From positions 3,782,001 to 3,846,000 of the forward strand of contig JAILWY010000025.1 in assembly GCA_022113835.1 (NCBI GenBank): DNA of 64,000 bases, in the 5' to 3' direction. This DNA is from Atopsyche davidsoni (taxonomy: Eukaryota > Arthropoda > Insecta > Trichoptera > Hydrobiosidae). Made by a program: the position numbers and the translations under genes. Positions 25,282 to 37,342 of this stretch are shown piece by piece (within the stretch, counting starts at the first letter, position 1; each line of letters starts with the position of its first letter). The notes beneath the pieces were generated by a model, which searched no databases, was not told where the DNA came from, and saw only the letters and a list, made by a program, of their open reading frames with translations.

Positions 25282-28200
25282 AATCTTTGCACATAAGTTT
25301 AGTCAATTTGGTTACCCGCTCAAAATATATAACGTAACAATAACATTTAATTTATTGACAAATATCTCATAATTAACTCGGAGTTGCTAAACGGAAGAAA
25401 AAAAATCAAAGAGTGTAGAGAGTCCGAAATAGTTTAATCATGTTTATTCAGCAAGAGAATCAGGAGATTCCCCAAATGTTTTGTTTTCTCTGTTTTTCTT
25501 TATAGAATTGAGCAATAATGCAAAAAAAAATAGTAGTAAAAGTAAAAAAGCTTTTGGTATACTATTTTAGAGATATTTTAAAAAATAATTATTATTACCT
25601 ACAGCAGTTGATTACGAGAAAACTTAAGTGGATGTGGGATTTACGCTGAGAATACAGTTCGTATTAATTTGATTTAAAATTTAAATAGTTATAGTATAAC
25701 AATTTCAATTTTAAAAATGAGCTCAATAATGCAAAATATAAATATCTCATAGAAAGGTTAATTTCACAATATCATGCTCGCCTAAAATTTAAGCCCACAA
25801 GCAATGAAAGTTATTTTTCTTTCATCAGATGTTTGTGGTTATGATACCTTTTCAGTAAGCAAAAAAAGCAACCTCAAAATAGAATAACCTTGAAACATAA
25901 CACGTTTCTTTATTTCAAATATTCGTTTAGGGTTTAAACAATATTTTCATTTTCGAATAAATTAAATATTCAAAGAGTAAACAAATATAACTTGTTTTTA
26001 AAGTGAACAGTTTACAATAACAAAGAAATATTTTTCTCGTACACTTAGCGTTCTATAATGATTCACCACGCGGAATCTCTTTGGGCGGAAGTTTCGCTAA
26101 AAATAGTAACTCCCCTAAGACTCTTCATAATAAAATCTAAGTGTGCAAAAAACAGCCTTGGGCCGAAAGCTCTTCTTGCAAACTTTTACTATTAGACGGC
26201 TCCTCGCAAGAATCCAAAATATAAGATTATTTTCCGGGCACGTTCTCAATCATCCATTAGCTTCATATGAATAAGCAGGAAATATATATATATATTTTTT
26301 TAATATACATTTTAAAATATTTAAAGTTTCCAGCATTGAATACTTTAAATATTAGAAGACTACAAGTAAAAGCAACATGTAAGTAAGCGTTTTGCGGTTG
26401 TGTTTATCATAGTCCGTTTTTTATTTATGGCTCATTGTAAACAAATACTGAAGAATGCATTTTTCTTCTTCTCAAAGGCTTACTTCTATTACAGTTAAAA
26501 AATACATTGCGTTATATAAAATGACACACTCTTCTATAATTCGTAATATTTTTTTACATTGTATACTAACATTTTTTGTTAGAGATTTTGATTGGCGATA
26601 ATAATTGCTGATTTGAATGGAGATCAACTGATTAAATATTATAAAGTGTTTATAATTTAATACAATAACAACACATAAAAAATAATCTAGTCAAGAAAAC
26701 TTACTACTATTTTGCTTAGTTTCATATATTGCAAAATATGATTTATATATATAAATAAATAAAAAATATGCGTTACGTTCTTTACTTTAATTTTTATTCT
26801 TAATGGATCACAGAGTCATTAAATATATTTTAATTGTTAATTAATAAATATTTTGTATTAACGTTGTTCATAAGAGCTTTTCGTAAAGATTATGAAATAT
26901 TAAGTACAGTAAGTACATTCAGCCTAATGAGTAGAGTGAAGCCTCCTTACGGGAGAGGGTGTGTTTTTGTTCCCACCCTGCTACTTAATATAAATCGCTT
27001 GCATCAGACAAGGACCCGCGGCTCGAGAAGGTTCTATAACCGCACGTGTACGAGAGCCTTCTCTAGCATAATATGGAGCGTATACATTTCAGGTGTTAAG
27101 AAGGTAGATATAATATACGGGTTACTGAAATCAGTAGCGCCTCGTCATATATATAAAAAAAAACTTTGTTGAATTTTTTAATAAACAAACCCGATTTAAA
27201 ACTGCTTAAATCGAGCACAGTAAAAACAAGCTTTAAAAAAAAAAAAACAGATTGTATTTAAACATTTGGAGGCATCGTGAGAGCTTTCAAATTATTTTAA
27301 TAATGATAATTTTCAATAACCTACATTAATACAAGTAATAATTTATATTTTTGTTAAATCACTACGAAACAATCTGGACCGTTATGCACGTGTTAAATGT
27401 TTTTTTTTTTTGTCTTAATATTTTTTATATATATAAATAATAGGTCGTGCATGTAGATATTATGGTAATTTTTTTTATAATAATTTACTTTTGGTTAAAT
27501 TTATTCATAGACTGTATTATTACTCTTTGAAATACTGGTAGTAATATTCTTGGTACAATATTTTATTATTACAAGATTATGCCCTCTCTCACGCACAGCC
27601 ACTGGCCTCCTCACTACAAAGCGGTCTATATTTATTGCAACAAGTTTGTAAGATATTACCTACACGGTATAACTTACATCTTGGTGTGTAGCGAATACAT
27701 GACATATAGCTATAGCTTATACCACTGATGTATTGAAGTTATTTCTTCAACTTATTTATTAATAATAACACGATTAAATCACTTTAATAACACAACTACT
27801 AGAGACGCTAATAATCGCATAAACACAATTGATTAAATATATTTATGCCTGAATAAAAAGTAATCAATGAATTTGGTTAAAATATCGATTTCGTAAAATC
27901 GATTACATAGTATGAAGATTTTGTCTTTACATGGCAAAACAAGTTTACGCAAAAATACATAAATTATTTAAATTTTCTGAATTGAGTCCTGTAATAAATT
28001 GCCATACATTTGGCAACTACAAACTTAAAACGATCGAAAAACATGCCGAGTATAAACACAAAAAATGACTCAATTTCCTTTCCACGTTTTATTTATTCCG
28101 ACAATTTTAAATTCACAGCGGGAATGAGGACGCGATCCAATCACGACTGTTTCAGCGGTCCGGAATCCGTTTCTCTTTTTTTCAGGAATCACTTCGTCAT

Positions 28201-28595
28201 TCCTCTCAGAGCTATTGTTTCCCCCCAAACCCTCGCTGAGCCGCCTCCTCTCCGCTCGCAGCTTCCCACAATTAGGTTACACATCATTTGCTGCGAATAA
28301 TTCTATACAGGAAGTAGAGCCTCCCGGGGGATCTGTCGCAACGACAAAAATAGCTAATGTAGCGCTTAGCGGGGCCGCCGAAAGTACACGCAGGCTTACA
28401 GTTTTTAAGAGGCCCGCTAAAGGTTGTTTTATTTGCCGCTGAAAACAACATATTTACCGTATTTAATATTAAATTTGCGAGACGATTATTTCGACATTAA
28501 TTTTTGATATCACACATTTACATCTTTTCACGTGGTTGGTAAAAATGCATACTTAACCCTCTCGAAAAAAAAGGTTAAATTTTATCAATATCTTA

Positions 28596-28770
28596 TATTG
28601 ATAAAAGTAACTTTGTATCCAGTCTTCATATTTTTTGCATGACTAGTTTCGACCAAATAGACTAGGTCATCAACAGAATACAAAGTTACTTTTATCATTA
28701 TAATAATGGATCCTCAGCAAGATTAAATATAATCTTGTTGAGGGTCAAGGCATTCGTTTGGTGAAGATCA
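28596..28770 (-). mobile_element. Hammerhead-bearing repeat, degenerate copy
   Basis: Shares GATAAAAGTA.CTTTGTAT, the TTTGCATGACTAGTTTCGACC block and the CTTGTTGAGGG..CAAGGCATT end with 31518-31754 and 49013-49180. Short inverted arms at 28600-28618 and 28679-28698 surround the ribozyme-like core. A further inverted pair (CCTCAGCAAGATT / AATCTTGTTGAGG) follows. The order of parts is rearranged compared with the other copies. Confidence 0.75.
28638..28676 (-). ncRNA. Hammerhead ribozyme-like motif, core mutated
   Basis: Read on the minus strand: CTGTTGA in place of CTGATGA, then T, stem II GACC / GGTC, GAAAC, TA, GTC. The A-to-T change in the core should abolish cleavage. It lies in the sense orientation inside the Octα2R intron. 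Confidence 0.6.
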
Positions 28771-28897
28771 ATTTTTTATTAATGATTTGAGTTTATTTTA
28801 ACGAATGTATGTCTATTTTTTGTGTGTGTATTTATTACCCATTACGGGCTTATTATATTATTACTAATATGATTAGGTACATTAGTTTAACATTTAT

Positions 28898-28940
28898 GCA
28901 TGACTGGTCTCAACCAAAAGACTTGGTCTTCATCAGATGC
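28898..28940 (-). ncRNA. Hammerhead ribozyme-like motif, GAAA mutated
   Basis: Minus strand: stem I GCAT / ATGC, intact CTGATGA, stem II GACC / GGTT, but GAGA where GAAA is required, then CCAGTC. An inverted partial duplicate (GCATCTGATGAAG) lies at 28961-28973. Probably inactive. Confidence 0.55.
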
Positions 28941-30335
28941 GGAAAAAAACAGTTTTTTCTGCATCTGATGAAGTTATTTCAAATCATAAATAAAAATATA
29001 TAAATTTATATATATATATTTGAATTTCTAAATGCATTTAAATTTTATACGTTCACGGTGGATCCATTCCACCTTGGTTTACTGCGACTCTAATTGCGAG
29101 CAGATGTCTCGAGTCATGACACTGATGGAAGACGTTTGACGGCTTCTTTGATTGCCGGCGGTTCGTGGCATTCTTTATTATTTCGTGAATTCTTTATTAT
29201 TTACCAGGATGACAATTTATTTCTTCTGTTTATCTTTCTTTTCGCGTTTCTGTTTTGCCAATTTTTTTTGTTAGACACACAGTCTCCTACTTCATTACAG
29301 CATTCCCGGCTTGAAAATGTTTTGTCTTTGAAATATTCTATTTTAAAACTTATTTCAGTTTTGACCTTTAAGAAATTTTAGAAATTTAACACAATCCATA
29401 AAAATAATTGTTATGGCTCCGCTTTTTAAAATAAATAAATAATTACATAATATATAAAAAAATAATACTTGTTAAATTGATGAATGATTACGAAACACCA
29501 AATACTCAACACAGATAAAATGTTAATTCATAACTTTTCAATTAAATCACAAATGATTAACCATCAAAACGTTTTATGCAATATATGTTACGTATATTCA
29601 GCAGTTAGGAAATACTGACTAATCGAGGTTTCAGAACTTGCGTTAGTGTATTTATCAATACAGTATTTTTTTGAAAACACAACGTAATACCTGCTGTTGG
29701 TTTATAATATATTTTCTCTTTAATATACGCATGCCTTGGAATTTTCTGACCCTTCTCTTGGAAGCCTAAAAAGAAAAAGCTATATTCCAACAGTCTAGTT
29801 TTGACACAGAGTGTATGCAGCTCTGAATGTTAAATCCAAAATTACCAAAGCTCAGGGGTAAAGCTCGCGGTGGCACCCTTTTCTAGTTCACAGCCGAGTG
29901 GTCAGTCAATCGCAATTTATTAACATTCAATGCACGATACTTGTTGTGGTAAAAAGTCTGACCGATTATACCAACCCTGCATTTTAAAGCTCTCGAGCTC
30001 CAGGGACGTGCGTTAGCTCGACCGTAAATAAAGCCTAATTTAAGTTATATTAATCATACTTTGTATTATTATATGTGACAGTGCATGGAACTTATAAGAC
30101 TGACCTAGAATAGAGACGTGCTTTTGAGACGGTCGTGGTGAGATTTGAAGATAAACAAACGAATATTTAATTTATGAGAATGAGCGATTTTACATTATTT
30201 TAAATATTTGTTAACCATATTATTGATTTTTGTGAAGACAGTCTCACAGGAAGTACGATTTTGCCTATACAGGTTTTATTGATTTAATGTTTTATTGAAA
30301 ATTGATTAAAGGAACTCTCAGAAAAATATCATCAT

Positions 30336-30400
30336 GATTTGTGTGGGATTTGAAACCCACATCCCCAAGCTTACATGGCCAGTGCATTACCAATTATTAT
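30336..30400 (-). repeat. tRNA-like SINE head, inverted and truncated
   Basis: Inverse of 30490-30562 with the same T-arm and anticodon-arm sequence. It lacks the 5' half of the acceptor stem. Confidence 0.65.
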
Positions 30401-30489
30401 TTGCAAGTCACACAATATTTAATCGGCATAATAAGTACGTTGTTTCACTTATAGGATATGATTGTTCAAAATTATTGCCAAGTACCAGT

Positions 30490-30562
30490 GATTCGTTGGT
30501 ATAATTGGTAATGCACCGACCATGTAAGCTTGGGGATGTGGGTTTCAAATCCCACACGAATC
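30490..30562 (+). repeat. tRNA-like SINE head with pol III boxes
   Basis: A 73-nt cloverleaf-like unit: perfect 7-bp acceptor stem (GATTCGT / ACGAATC), D-arm containing the A box TGGTATAATTGG (30497-30508), and a T-arm with stem GTGGG / CCCAC and B box GGTTTCAAATCC that has one extra base. Loop CATGTAA and the following GGGG.TGTGGG resemble tRNA-Thr(UGU), with A in place of the invariant U33. It is a SINE head, not a functional tRNA. Confidence 0.72.
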
Positions 30563-31329
30563 ACGATCATATTTTTCTGAGAGTTCCCTTAATCAATTTT
30601 CAATAAAACAATAAATCAATAAAACCTGTATAGTCAAAATCGTACTTCCTGTGAGACGGTCTTCACAAAAACCAATAATATGGTTAGCAAATATTTAAAA
30701 TAATATTAAAACGCACATTCTCACAAATGAAATATTCGTTTGTTTACCTTCAAATCTCACCATGACCGTCTCAAAAAGCACATCTCTATTCTCACATATG
30801 ATAATATAATATTAATATAACTTGAATCAGGCTTGGGGATGTGGGTTTCAAATCCCACACAAATCACGATCATATTTTTCTGAGAGTTTCATTAATCAAT
30901 TTTCAATATTTGTTAACCCTTTGATTATTTGGTTTCACGTATAATAACTTATAAGGGTTATCACAGATAAAGCATTATGCCATGGATAGTATTTGATATA
31001 CATGAGTGCATATGAACCCTGTTTTCCAGTGGTCACTCGTGACAGTTATATTTCTGTGGGTGTGTAAATGGATAAACTGGCCCGTGGGCTGTGTGCATAA
31101 ATTTCATTAAACATGTTTTTACGCATGTTTAATTTACAGTCGATACGACAATTATTGAACGCGGACTTTTGGTGTGGAGTAGCAGCCAGAAACTCTGACC
31201 GCCGGCCAAACTTGATTTGTAGAGAGTGCGGATTTGTTATTAATAGCTGCGGCAAAACGATGTGTGTTATTTAACTGCATTTATAATTGCTATGTGTTTT
31301 TAGGGAATTTATATTGACAAATAAATCCA

Positions 31330-31397
31330 GGACAGTCGGAATTTCAACCCTGACACCTGCGGCTTTCGCGAGTTGGTTATTGTGCCACTAATAGTCC
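31330..31397 (-). repeat. Possible degraded tRNA-like SINE head of another family
   Basis: On the minus strand GGAC...GTCC ends bracket a GTGGCACAATAACC D-arm-like segment and a CAGGGTTGAAATTCC B-box-like segment. It is too diverged to assign an amino acid. Confidence 0.35.
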
Positions 31398-31517
31398 TCC
31401 GTTTGTTATCAGTATAATATATATATATTCAATATTGTTTATAAGACAAGTTGCAAATACACATACAAAATTAAGAAAAATTTGTTCAAAAAGATAATAT
31501 ATATTTATTAATTTTGT

Positions 31518-31754
31518 CTTGTTGAGGGACAAGGCATTTGCTTCGTGAATATCCATTATTATAATGATAAAAGTACCTTTGTATTTTGTCTTCACTTTGA
31601 GTTTATTAAAGTTATTTGCATTACTAGTTTCGAACCAATACACTGGGTCATCATCAGATGCATAACTAAACTCTTTAGTTATGCAAAACTAGTAATGCAA
31701 ATAATTTTAATAAACTCAAAGTGAAGACAAAATACAAAGGTATTTTTATCATTA
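31518..31754 (-). mobile_element. Hammerhead-bearing fold-back element with 11-bp TSD
   Basis: This 237-bp insertion begins CTTGTTGAGGGACAAGGCAT. It has 68-bp inverted arms (31563-31630 and 31686-31753) with two mismatches. A core-intact hammerhead fills the inner part, and a smaller palindrome with 11-bp arms lies at 31660-31684. It is flanked by ATTAATTTTGT at 31507-31517 and 31755-31765. I infer a Penelope-like or dependent retroelement from the ribozyme plus variable-length TSD. No coding sequence is present. Confidence 0.85.
31617..31662 (-). ncRNA. Hammerhead ribozyme candidate, intact core, sense in Octα2R intron
   Basis: Minus strand order: stem I strand TGCAT; CTGATGA; one unpaired T; stem II GACCC against GGTTC with one C-T mismatch; GAAA; a minimal stem III (AC / GT around TA); cleavage triplet GTA; stem I return strand ATGCA (5 bp). 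This is the type I layout with a very short stem III, known from Penelope-like elements. The 68-bp arm pairing could sequester the cleavage site in a transcript. Confidence 0.72.
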
Positions 31755-34700
31755 ATTAATTTTGTTCCGGAATAAAAGTTATTTACTTTATAAATTTACT
31801 TATTAATTATTAAATCTTATATATCAATAAGTCCTTTGATGCATACCAGGAAATATAAATGTTTTAAACAGGTTAATCGTGCAAGAGTGCACGTCCCCTC
31901 TAGCCACCGAGTACGTACTGCATTACTGTAAGCAATAACTTTCAGCGTTCCGAGCTTTTTTTCATGGAACAGCACATTGCACTACGCTCCCGAGAAATTA
32001 TTGCAACGAAACGTCGGATTTTAAAATAGTTTACACCAGCCAAGCCGGCTAAGGGAGGAAACCACCGGCGGTCGCCCCACAAGGGCACCTTCACACACCC
32101 CCGCTGGGAACGTACTGCGATCAGTACAAAGTATTTCAGGCATTTTGGTTTCGATGCAGTAACATACTGAGTATTATCCTCGTGCACTTAAATTAAGCTG
32201 TAAAATATTAATATTTTATTCAGCGTAAAGACGAAAGCACCGTCATACAGCCTTTCAATATTAATCTAGTCAATTCACATATGGAGACCTAAATTTTATA
32301 CACAGCATTAGTGGGGACTACAGTTATATTATAACAAAAACGGTTGAAACCGCAATGTGTGAAAGAACCAAAGCTGCTTTACAGTTTCCTGGACAAATAA
32401 AAGTAAATATGAACGAATTTTTAATGACCACCGCGTACTTAGAAAGAAAAACAAGACCAAAGTAAGTTTTTTATGGATTAGTTAGCGAAAAGTGCTGACT
32501 TTTGTGGTGGTTTATGTTTGTGTATTCTTGATTAAATGGTGTTTGCGTGTTACGCCTGTCCGGCGTAATGAGAATAGAAATATGCGAACAGACCATTAAT
32601 TATTGAGAATGTTTTTTCTGTAATGTCAGACAACACAACAGGTATTTAAAATTGAAATTATTAAATGTATGTTTATAAGTATATGAACTGGGTGACACCT
32701 GGCTGGAAACCTCCTCCGTCTCATTTGACGCACGAGGTACGATATTTATAGCTGGGAGCATTGCAGCAGTCTGGCTGCATTTCTCAGCTAGTTTAAGTTT
32801 AAATTCATTACGGCCTGGCTCCGAATAGCATGGCTGGGCATCCAGTGCAAACATTTAACAGTTTACTGCTGGGCTCTTCTGGGGAACAAAGCGGCAAGTG
32901 TGCTGTCTCAACTCGGCGGGAGCTCAGGATATTTACGACTGTTTTGGTTTAAGATCCAAGTGCTAACAATGCTTAATTAAAATTAGCCAAAATTGCAAGT
33001 ATTGCATTATTGTCGCAAAGAAAAATTTATTGTTTTCAATAACTGTATGTTCGTAGATTTTGGGAGTCGTTATTGTGGATTAATTTGGACGTTGAGCTGC
33101 TACCAGTTTTTGATACTCTAACGTATCAGTTAATATGCTGGAAATATTTTCCGACAATTAAATCAACTCGCAATATGGTTAGTTAATAATTTTTAAATAA
33201 TTTTTTTTATAAAGAATTGAAATCAAAAGCCGCGTAGACTCAAAAAAGTGGAATTTTTTTTTTCTATAAAGTCGTATTTTCGACTGATAATATCAATTTC
33301 GAAACGTCTTGTATGATTAAAAATTTTATTTCCACGTTTGTTTGTCGACTCAGACACCTGTGATGTGTGCTAATTCTGTATTACGACTGACCCAAAGCAC
33401 GCTTTCCCCATCATGACACGCTCTTTTCGATTTTTCACTGAAATCTACCCTGATTTCAATTCATTGAGTATTTCATGCAAAAATCAATACTTGAGCTTTT
33501 TTATTTTACAAAAATCCCTTCTGTTATTTGAACTTTACTGAAAAATTCGCAGAAAGCGTTACAATTGCACAAAATATACTCTTAAGACAATTTGTTGATA
33601 TATTTGTGAGATGTATCATATATTACACATATAAATATTTATTGGGTCGTTAAATTTTGAAATGTTTGTATATTTTGAATTATAAAACATAAATTTGCTA
33701 CAAAAAATTGTACCATCCAAAGAAACTGCATTAATCTTTTTGTATTCTTTATTGTTTTATTCATAACGTTTATTTAAGATATTTCAATTGTAAATACTAT
33801 TTTTGACTTTGTTTACAGATACTTTTTGAGGTCAAAGTTACAGCGAAGAGAAAAATAATACAAGTCTGCCTCTATGTTTGTGATTTGGACGGATTTGAGA
33901 AAAGAAAATATGGGTTATGCCAAAAAATCTTAAAATCACAAAGATAAAATAAACATACATCGCTAAGTTATACCTCAATAGTAATCGTTGTTTTCCATTG
34001 AATTAAAAAAACAATGTATATTAAAGAAGCAAGTCTTTTTTCTCCAGTTGGGTCTGTATTTATTGATACGAATAATTTATCAAAATAAATAAATTCGTTA
34101 CATAAACTTTAAAGAAAATTTACAATAGTAAATACCATACGAGTTAATCTCTTAAAAGTAGTATTATATAGGTAGCATAAAATAAAATTATTTTCAAGTT
34201 TTGATGGCCGCTTATTATATTGGTGTCTTAATATTTATTATCAGATAAATAAAGATTTCAGTGTCAGATTTGATGCATTTATAGCTTTCGTTCTTTTTTT
34301 ATTAAAAAGTAGAATTAATAGATAAATAAAATCAATACAATATTATAGGAAAAGCGAAATTTTGGAAACCAAAACATGAAAAAGTCTTAAATACAAATTT
34401 GAGCATATAACTAATGTTTTTCGATAATCGATTTATAAATGAAACGACGAAAAATCCTTTATTTTTAACGACATACAAGAAGGGTTTAAACCAACATTGG
34501 GCAGGTATTATAGCTAATTCTAATTTTGATAGTAGGTTTCTGATGTATCATGTTGATCTAGTCGAGATAAATATTCTAAATGAATACTTTCTTGAGAAGT
34601 AATGAAAGCATTATACGATTTTAAATACCATGAAAACGTAATAACTATTTTAAAAACCTTTTAAAAAAGCTATTACTATGAATAATAAGGTTTTACAATG

Positions 34701-35031
34701 AAGCTTTTACCATTAATATAAAATCAATCGTTATTATAAACCAAATTGCCTCTTTCGCGCCATGCCTTTTAATTCAGTCAATTTGGGTGTTAGTAAATTT
34801 GGTAATTCCCACTAAAATTTAGTCATTTTGGGTTCCGCTAAAAGTCAGCTGCTTCATATTCCGCAGCCCCGTCGTCGATCTGAAGAATGACTATTAGGGC
34901 GATTGCCGCGGAGATTTTCCTGAAATATTGTTTTCAGGACGCGAGAAAATAATTCATAAGTTTTTTTTTTTTCACAAAGACGGGAATTTATTGAACGGGC
35001 AGCGCTGCAGAGGTCGCATGCCTGTTTCAGC

Positions 35032-35757
35032 TTAAAATATTACACAAAAATGAATAATATTTATGCGCAGGTCTTCGGTCCGAATCTGGCCTTTCGGATA
35101 AAGCACGGGGATACCGTGAAAATATTTTCCAAGGAGAATATTCCAACGATTTACAACACAGGCTAAGCCGAGATTGCTACTAGAGTAACTGCGTTACATC
35201 TTTTACACACTTGCATAAAATTAGTGTTTTATGAATTTTATAACTTAGGGATCGCAGATACTCAAACTGCGGCTAGGGTCACGCTGGCCGCAACTTTCTC
35301 CCCATGAAGCCCGAATTCCATCCTCAAGACAAACAAATTTGCAAAGAAAGTATCAATTGGAGCACAAAGACTTTCTACGCCGAATGACAAGGCTTAAATA
35401 GTTTAAAATATTATACAAAAATGAATAATATGAATAATCTGCCCTTTCGGATAAAGCACGGGGATACCGTGAAAACATTTCCATGGAGAATATTCCAACG
35501 ATTTACAACATAGGCTCAGCCGAGATTGTTACTAGAGTAACTGCGTTACATCTTTTACACACTTGCATACAATTAGTGTTTTATGAATTTTATAACTTGG
35601 GGATCGCAGATACTCAAACTGCGGCTAGGGTCACGCAGGCCGCAACTTTCTCCCCATGAAGCCCGAATTCCATCCTCAAGACAAACAAATTTGCAAAGAA
35701 AGTATCAATTGGAGCACAAAGACTTTCCACGCCGAATGACAGGGCGCCGAGCAAGTT
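35032..35757 (+). repeat. Tandem duplication, about 0.36 kb unit
   Basis: The units 35032-35394 and 35403-35757 are near identical (for example the block from CTTTCGGATAAAGCACGGGG at 35091 recurs at 35444, offset 353). The second unit lacks about 18 bases near its start. The short open frames on each strand (35583-35835) follow from the GC-richer sequence and are not supported as genes. Confidence 0.93.
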
Positions 35758-36554
35758 TCCCTTTTTTATGAAAGCGTGAATAATTAAAACTTCACCGCTG
35801 GTCCGCGAGGGGCAGAGTACTTTTTTGTGTAGCACCCCCCGAGGCTCCGAGGCTTGGAGGCTCCGAGCAACCCCCTCCGAGTAACCGGAGCGATAACTTT
35901 ATTATTTACTTTTCTTAAAAAGGTTCGGAGTGTGTATTGGAATCGCCGGCGCTTCTTCTTCCTCCGCGGTAATGTGATGAAATGATTAAGCCGCCCTCCC
36001 CGCGGTCCTCCCGGCCTTTGAATGAGTATCGCTCGTAATCGAGATAAAAATAACGGTAATTTTGTTACATTTTTGTTTTGAATATTTATCGGCGAGATTC
36101 AACAGTGCCTTTGCAACTTCGTAATCAACTTACTGGCCGGGCGGAGAAAAAGTAAAGTATTAATTCGCAAACGAACAAATAAATTAGGGATTGCGAAAGT
36201 CTGATTATTTTTATAAATGCCGCGGCGTTTAAGGCTTATCATAAGAAGAAGTATTATATTTATTTTTAACCGATTTAAATTTCAAAGTATGAAATGAATT
36301 GCTAGCCATCTAAGAATTAAAAATTTATACAAAGATCGAAGTTGTTTCTATTACATTTATACAACGCAGAAAATTTCAGAAATGTAGCAAGTTAAGCACT
36401 GTGAATATATTTTTTTACCTGTTTATAATTAAGTTACTTTACATTTTTATAAATAGAAAAATTATATATATAAAGATATACAAGCATAATTTTTTAACCA
36501 TGTATCAAATATCAAATTAAACTTATAATTTGATGGTTTTCGCTTTTCTATATA

Positions 36555-36566
36555 AATATAAGCTTT
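36555..36566 (+). repeat. Target-site duplication, left copy
   Basis: AATATAAGCTTT, identical to 37331-37342. Confidence 0.87.
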
Positions 36567-36696
36567 ATATTAAATTGGATTAATGTTAATCAGATGCGTA
36601 TTTATTTACCCATGCAGGTATTAGTATGTTTATGTGATTAAGCATATTTTTTCACACATTGAAAACGATTAAAGAAAACTCTCAGAAAATATCATC

Positions 36697-36774
36697 GTGA
36701 CTTGTGAGGGATTCGAACCCACATCCCCAAGCTTTCATGGCCGGTGCATTTATCCAACTATGCTAACGAGCCAC
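36697..36774 (-). repeat. tRNA-like SINE head, inverted copy
   Basis: Exact inverse of the 37188-37264 head with the same A and B boxes. Confidence 0.75.
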
Positions 36775-37187
36775 TGCAATTTAGTGAGAATTTTTAATAA
36801 TCATAATCTACATATGAACCGGCCATGAAAGCTTGGGGATGTGGGTTCGAATCCCTCACAAGTCACGATGATATTTTCTGAGAGTTTTCTTTAATCGTTT
36901 TCAATGTGTGAAAAAATATGCTTAATCACATAAACATACTAATACCTGCATGGGTAAATAAATACGCATCTGATTAACATTAATCCAATTTAATATAAAT
37001 AGAATGGTGCGCGTCTCGGCTAAACATCAATAGATTTTAAAAATAATAATAACCATATTTGGATATAAAAATGCTTCACTTGTTACTTTAATTAAGTCCA
37101 GTGTTTGCAAATCATTAAATATTGATTAGCCTGGGCATATTGGTTCATATGTAGATTATGATTATTAAAAATTCTCACTAAATTGCA

Positions 37188-37264
37188 GTGGCTCGTTAGC
37201 ATAGTTGGATAAATGCACCGGCCATGAAAGCTTGGGGATGTGGGTTCGAATCCCTCACAAGTCA
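37188..37264 (+). repeat. tRNA-like SINE head with consensus A and B boxes
   Basis: A box TAGCATAGTTGG (37197-37208) and B box GGTTCGAATCC (37243-37253) both match the pol III internal promoter consensus. The acceptor stem GTGGCTC / AAGTCAC pairs at six of seven positions. It shares ATG.AAGCTTGGGGATGTGG with the 30.5-kb head, so both are one SINE family. Confidence 0.75.
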
Positions 37265-37330
37265 CGATGATATTTTCTGAGAGTTTTCTTTAATCGTTTT
37301 CAATGTGTGAAAAAATATGCTTAATCACAT

Positions 37331-37342
37331 AATATAAGCTTT
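37331..37342 (+). repeat. Target-site duplication, right copy
   Basis: AATATAAGCTTT, identical to 36555-36566. Confidence 0.87.

Larger units (their letters stand above)
30032..30905. mobile_element. Inverted tRNA-SINE complex
   Basis: The left arm (about 30032-30395, minus orientation) and right arm (about 30490-30834, plus orientation) are imperfect inverse copies of one SINE with a tail reading ...TTCTGAGAGTT. The left arm carries about 30 extra bases near 30070-30110. A third partial plus copy of the 3' part follows at 30831-30905. A central 90-bp spacer separates the arms. No target duplication could be fixed. Confidence 0.82.
36567..37330 (+). mobile_element. Composite tRNA-SINE insertion with 12-bp TSD
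   Basis: A 764-bp insertion flanked by AATATAAGCTTT at 36555-36566 and 37331-37342. Layout: a full SINE unit inverted (36567-36820), the 3' 178 bp of the unit in plus orientation (36819-36996), 145 bp of unrelated or 5' sequence, and the 5' 189 bp of the unit in plus orientation (37142-37330). All arms are almost identical. A single TSD around the whole shows it arrived as one event or was rearranged internally after insertion. Confidence 0.87.

Noticed and set aside
26834..27172. 112-codon plus-strand open frame over a GC-richer patch (26925-27085).
   Set aside because: No domain or splice context; inside the Octα2R intron. The GC-richer patch itself remains unexplained.
30490..30562. Calling the tRNA-like cloverleaf a functional tRNA gene.
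   Set aside because: Position 33 is not U, the T-loop has an extra base, the anticodon stem pairs poorly and the unit is part of a repeated SINE with a tail.
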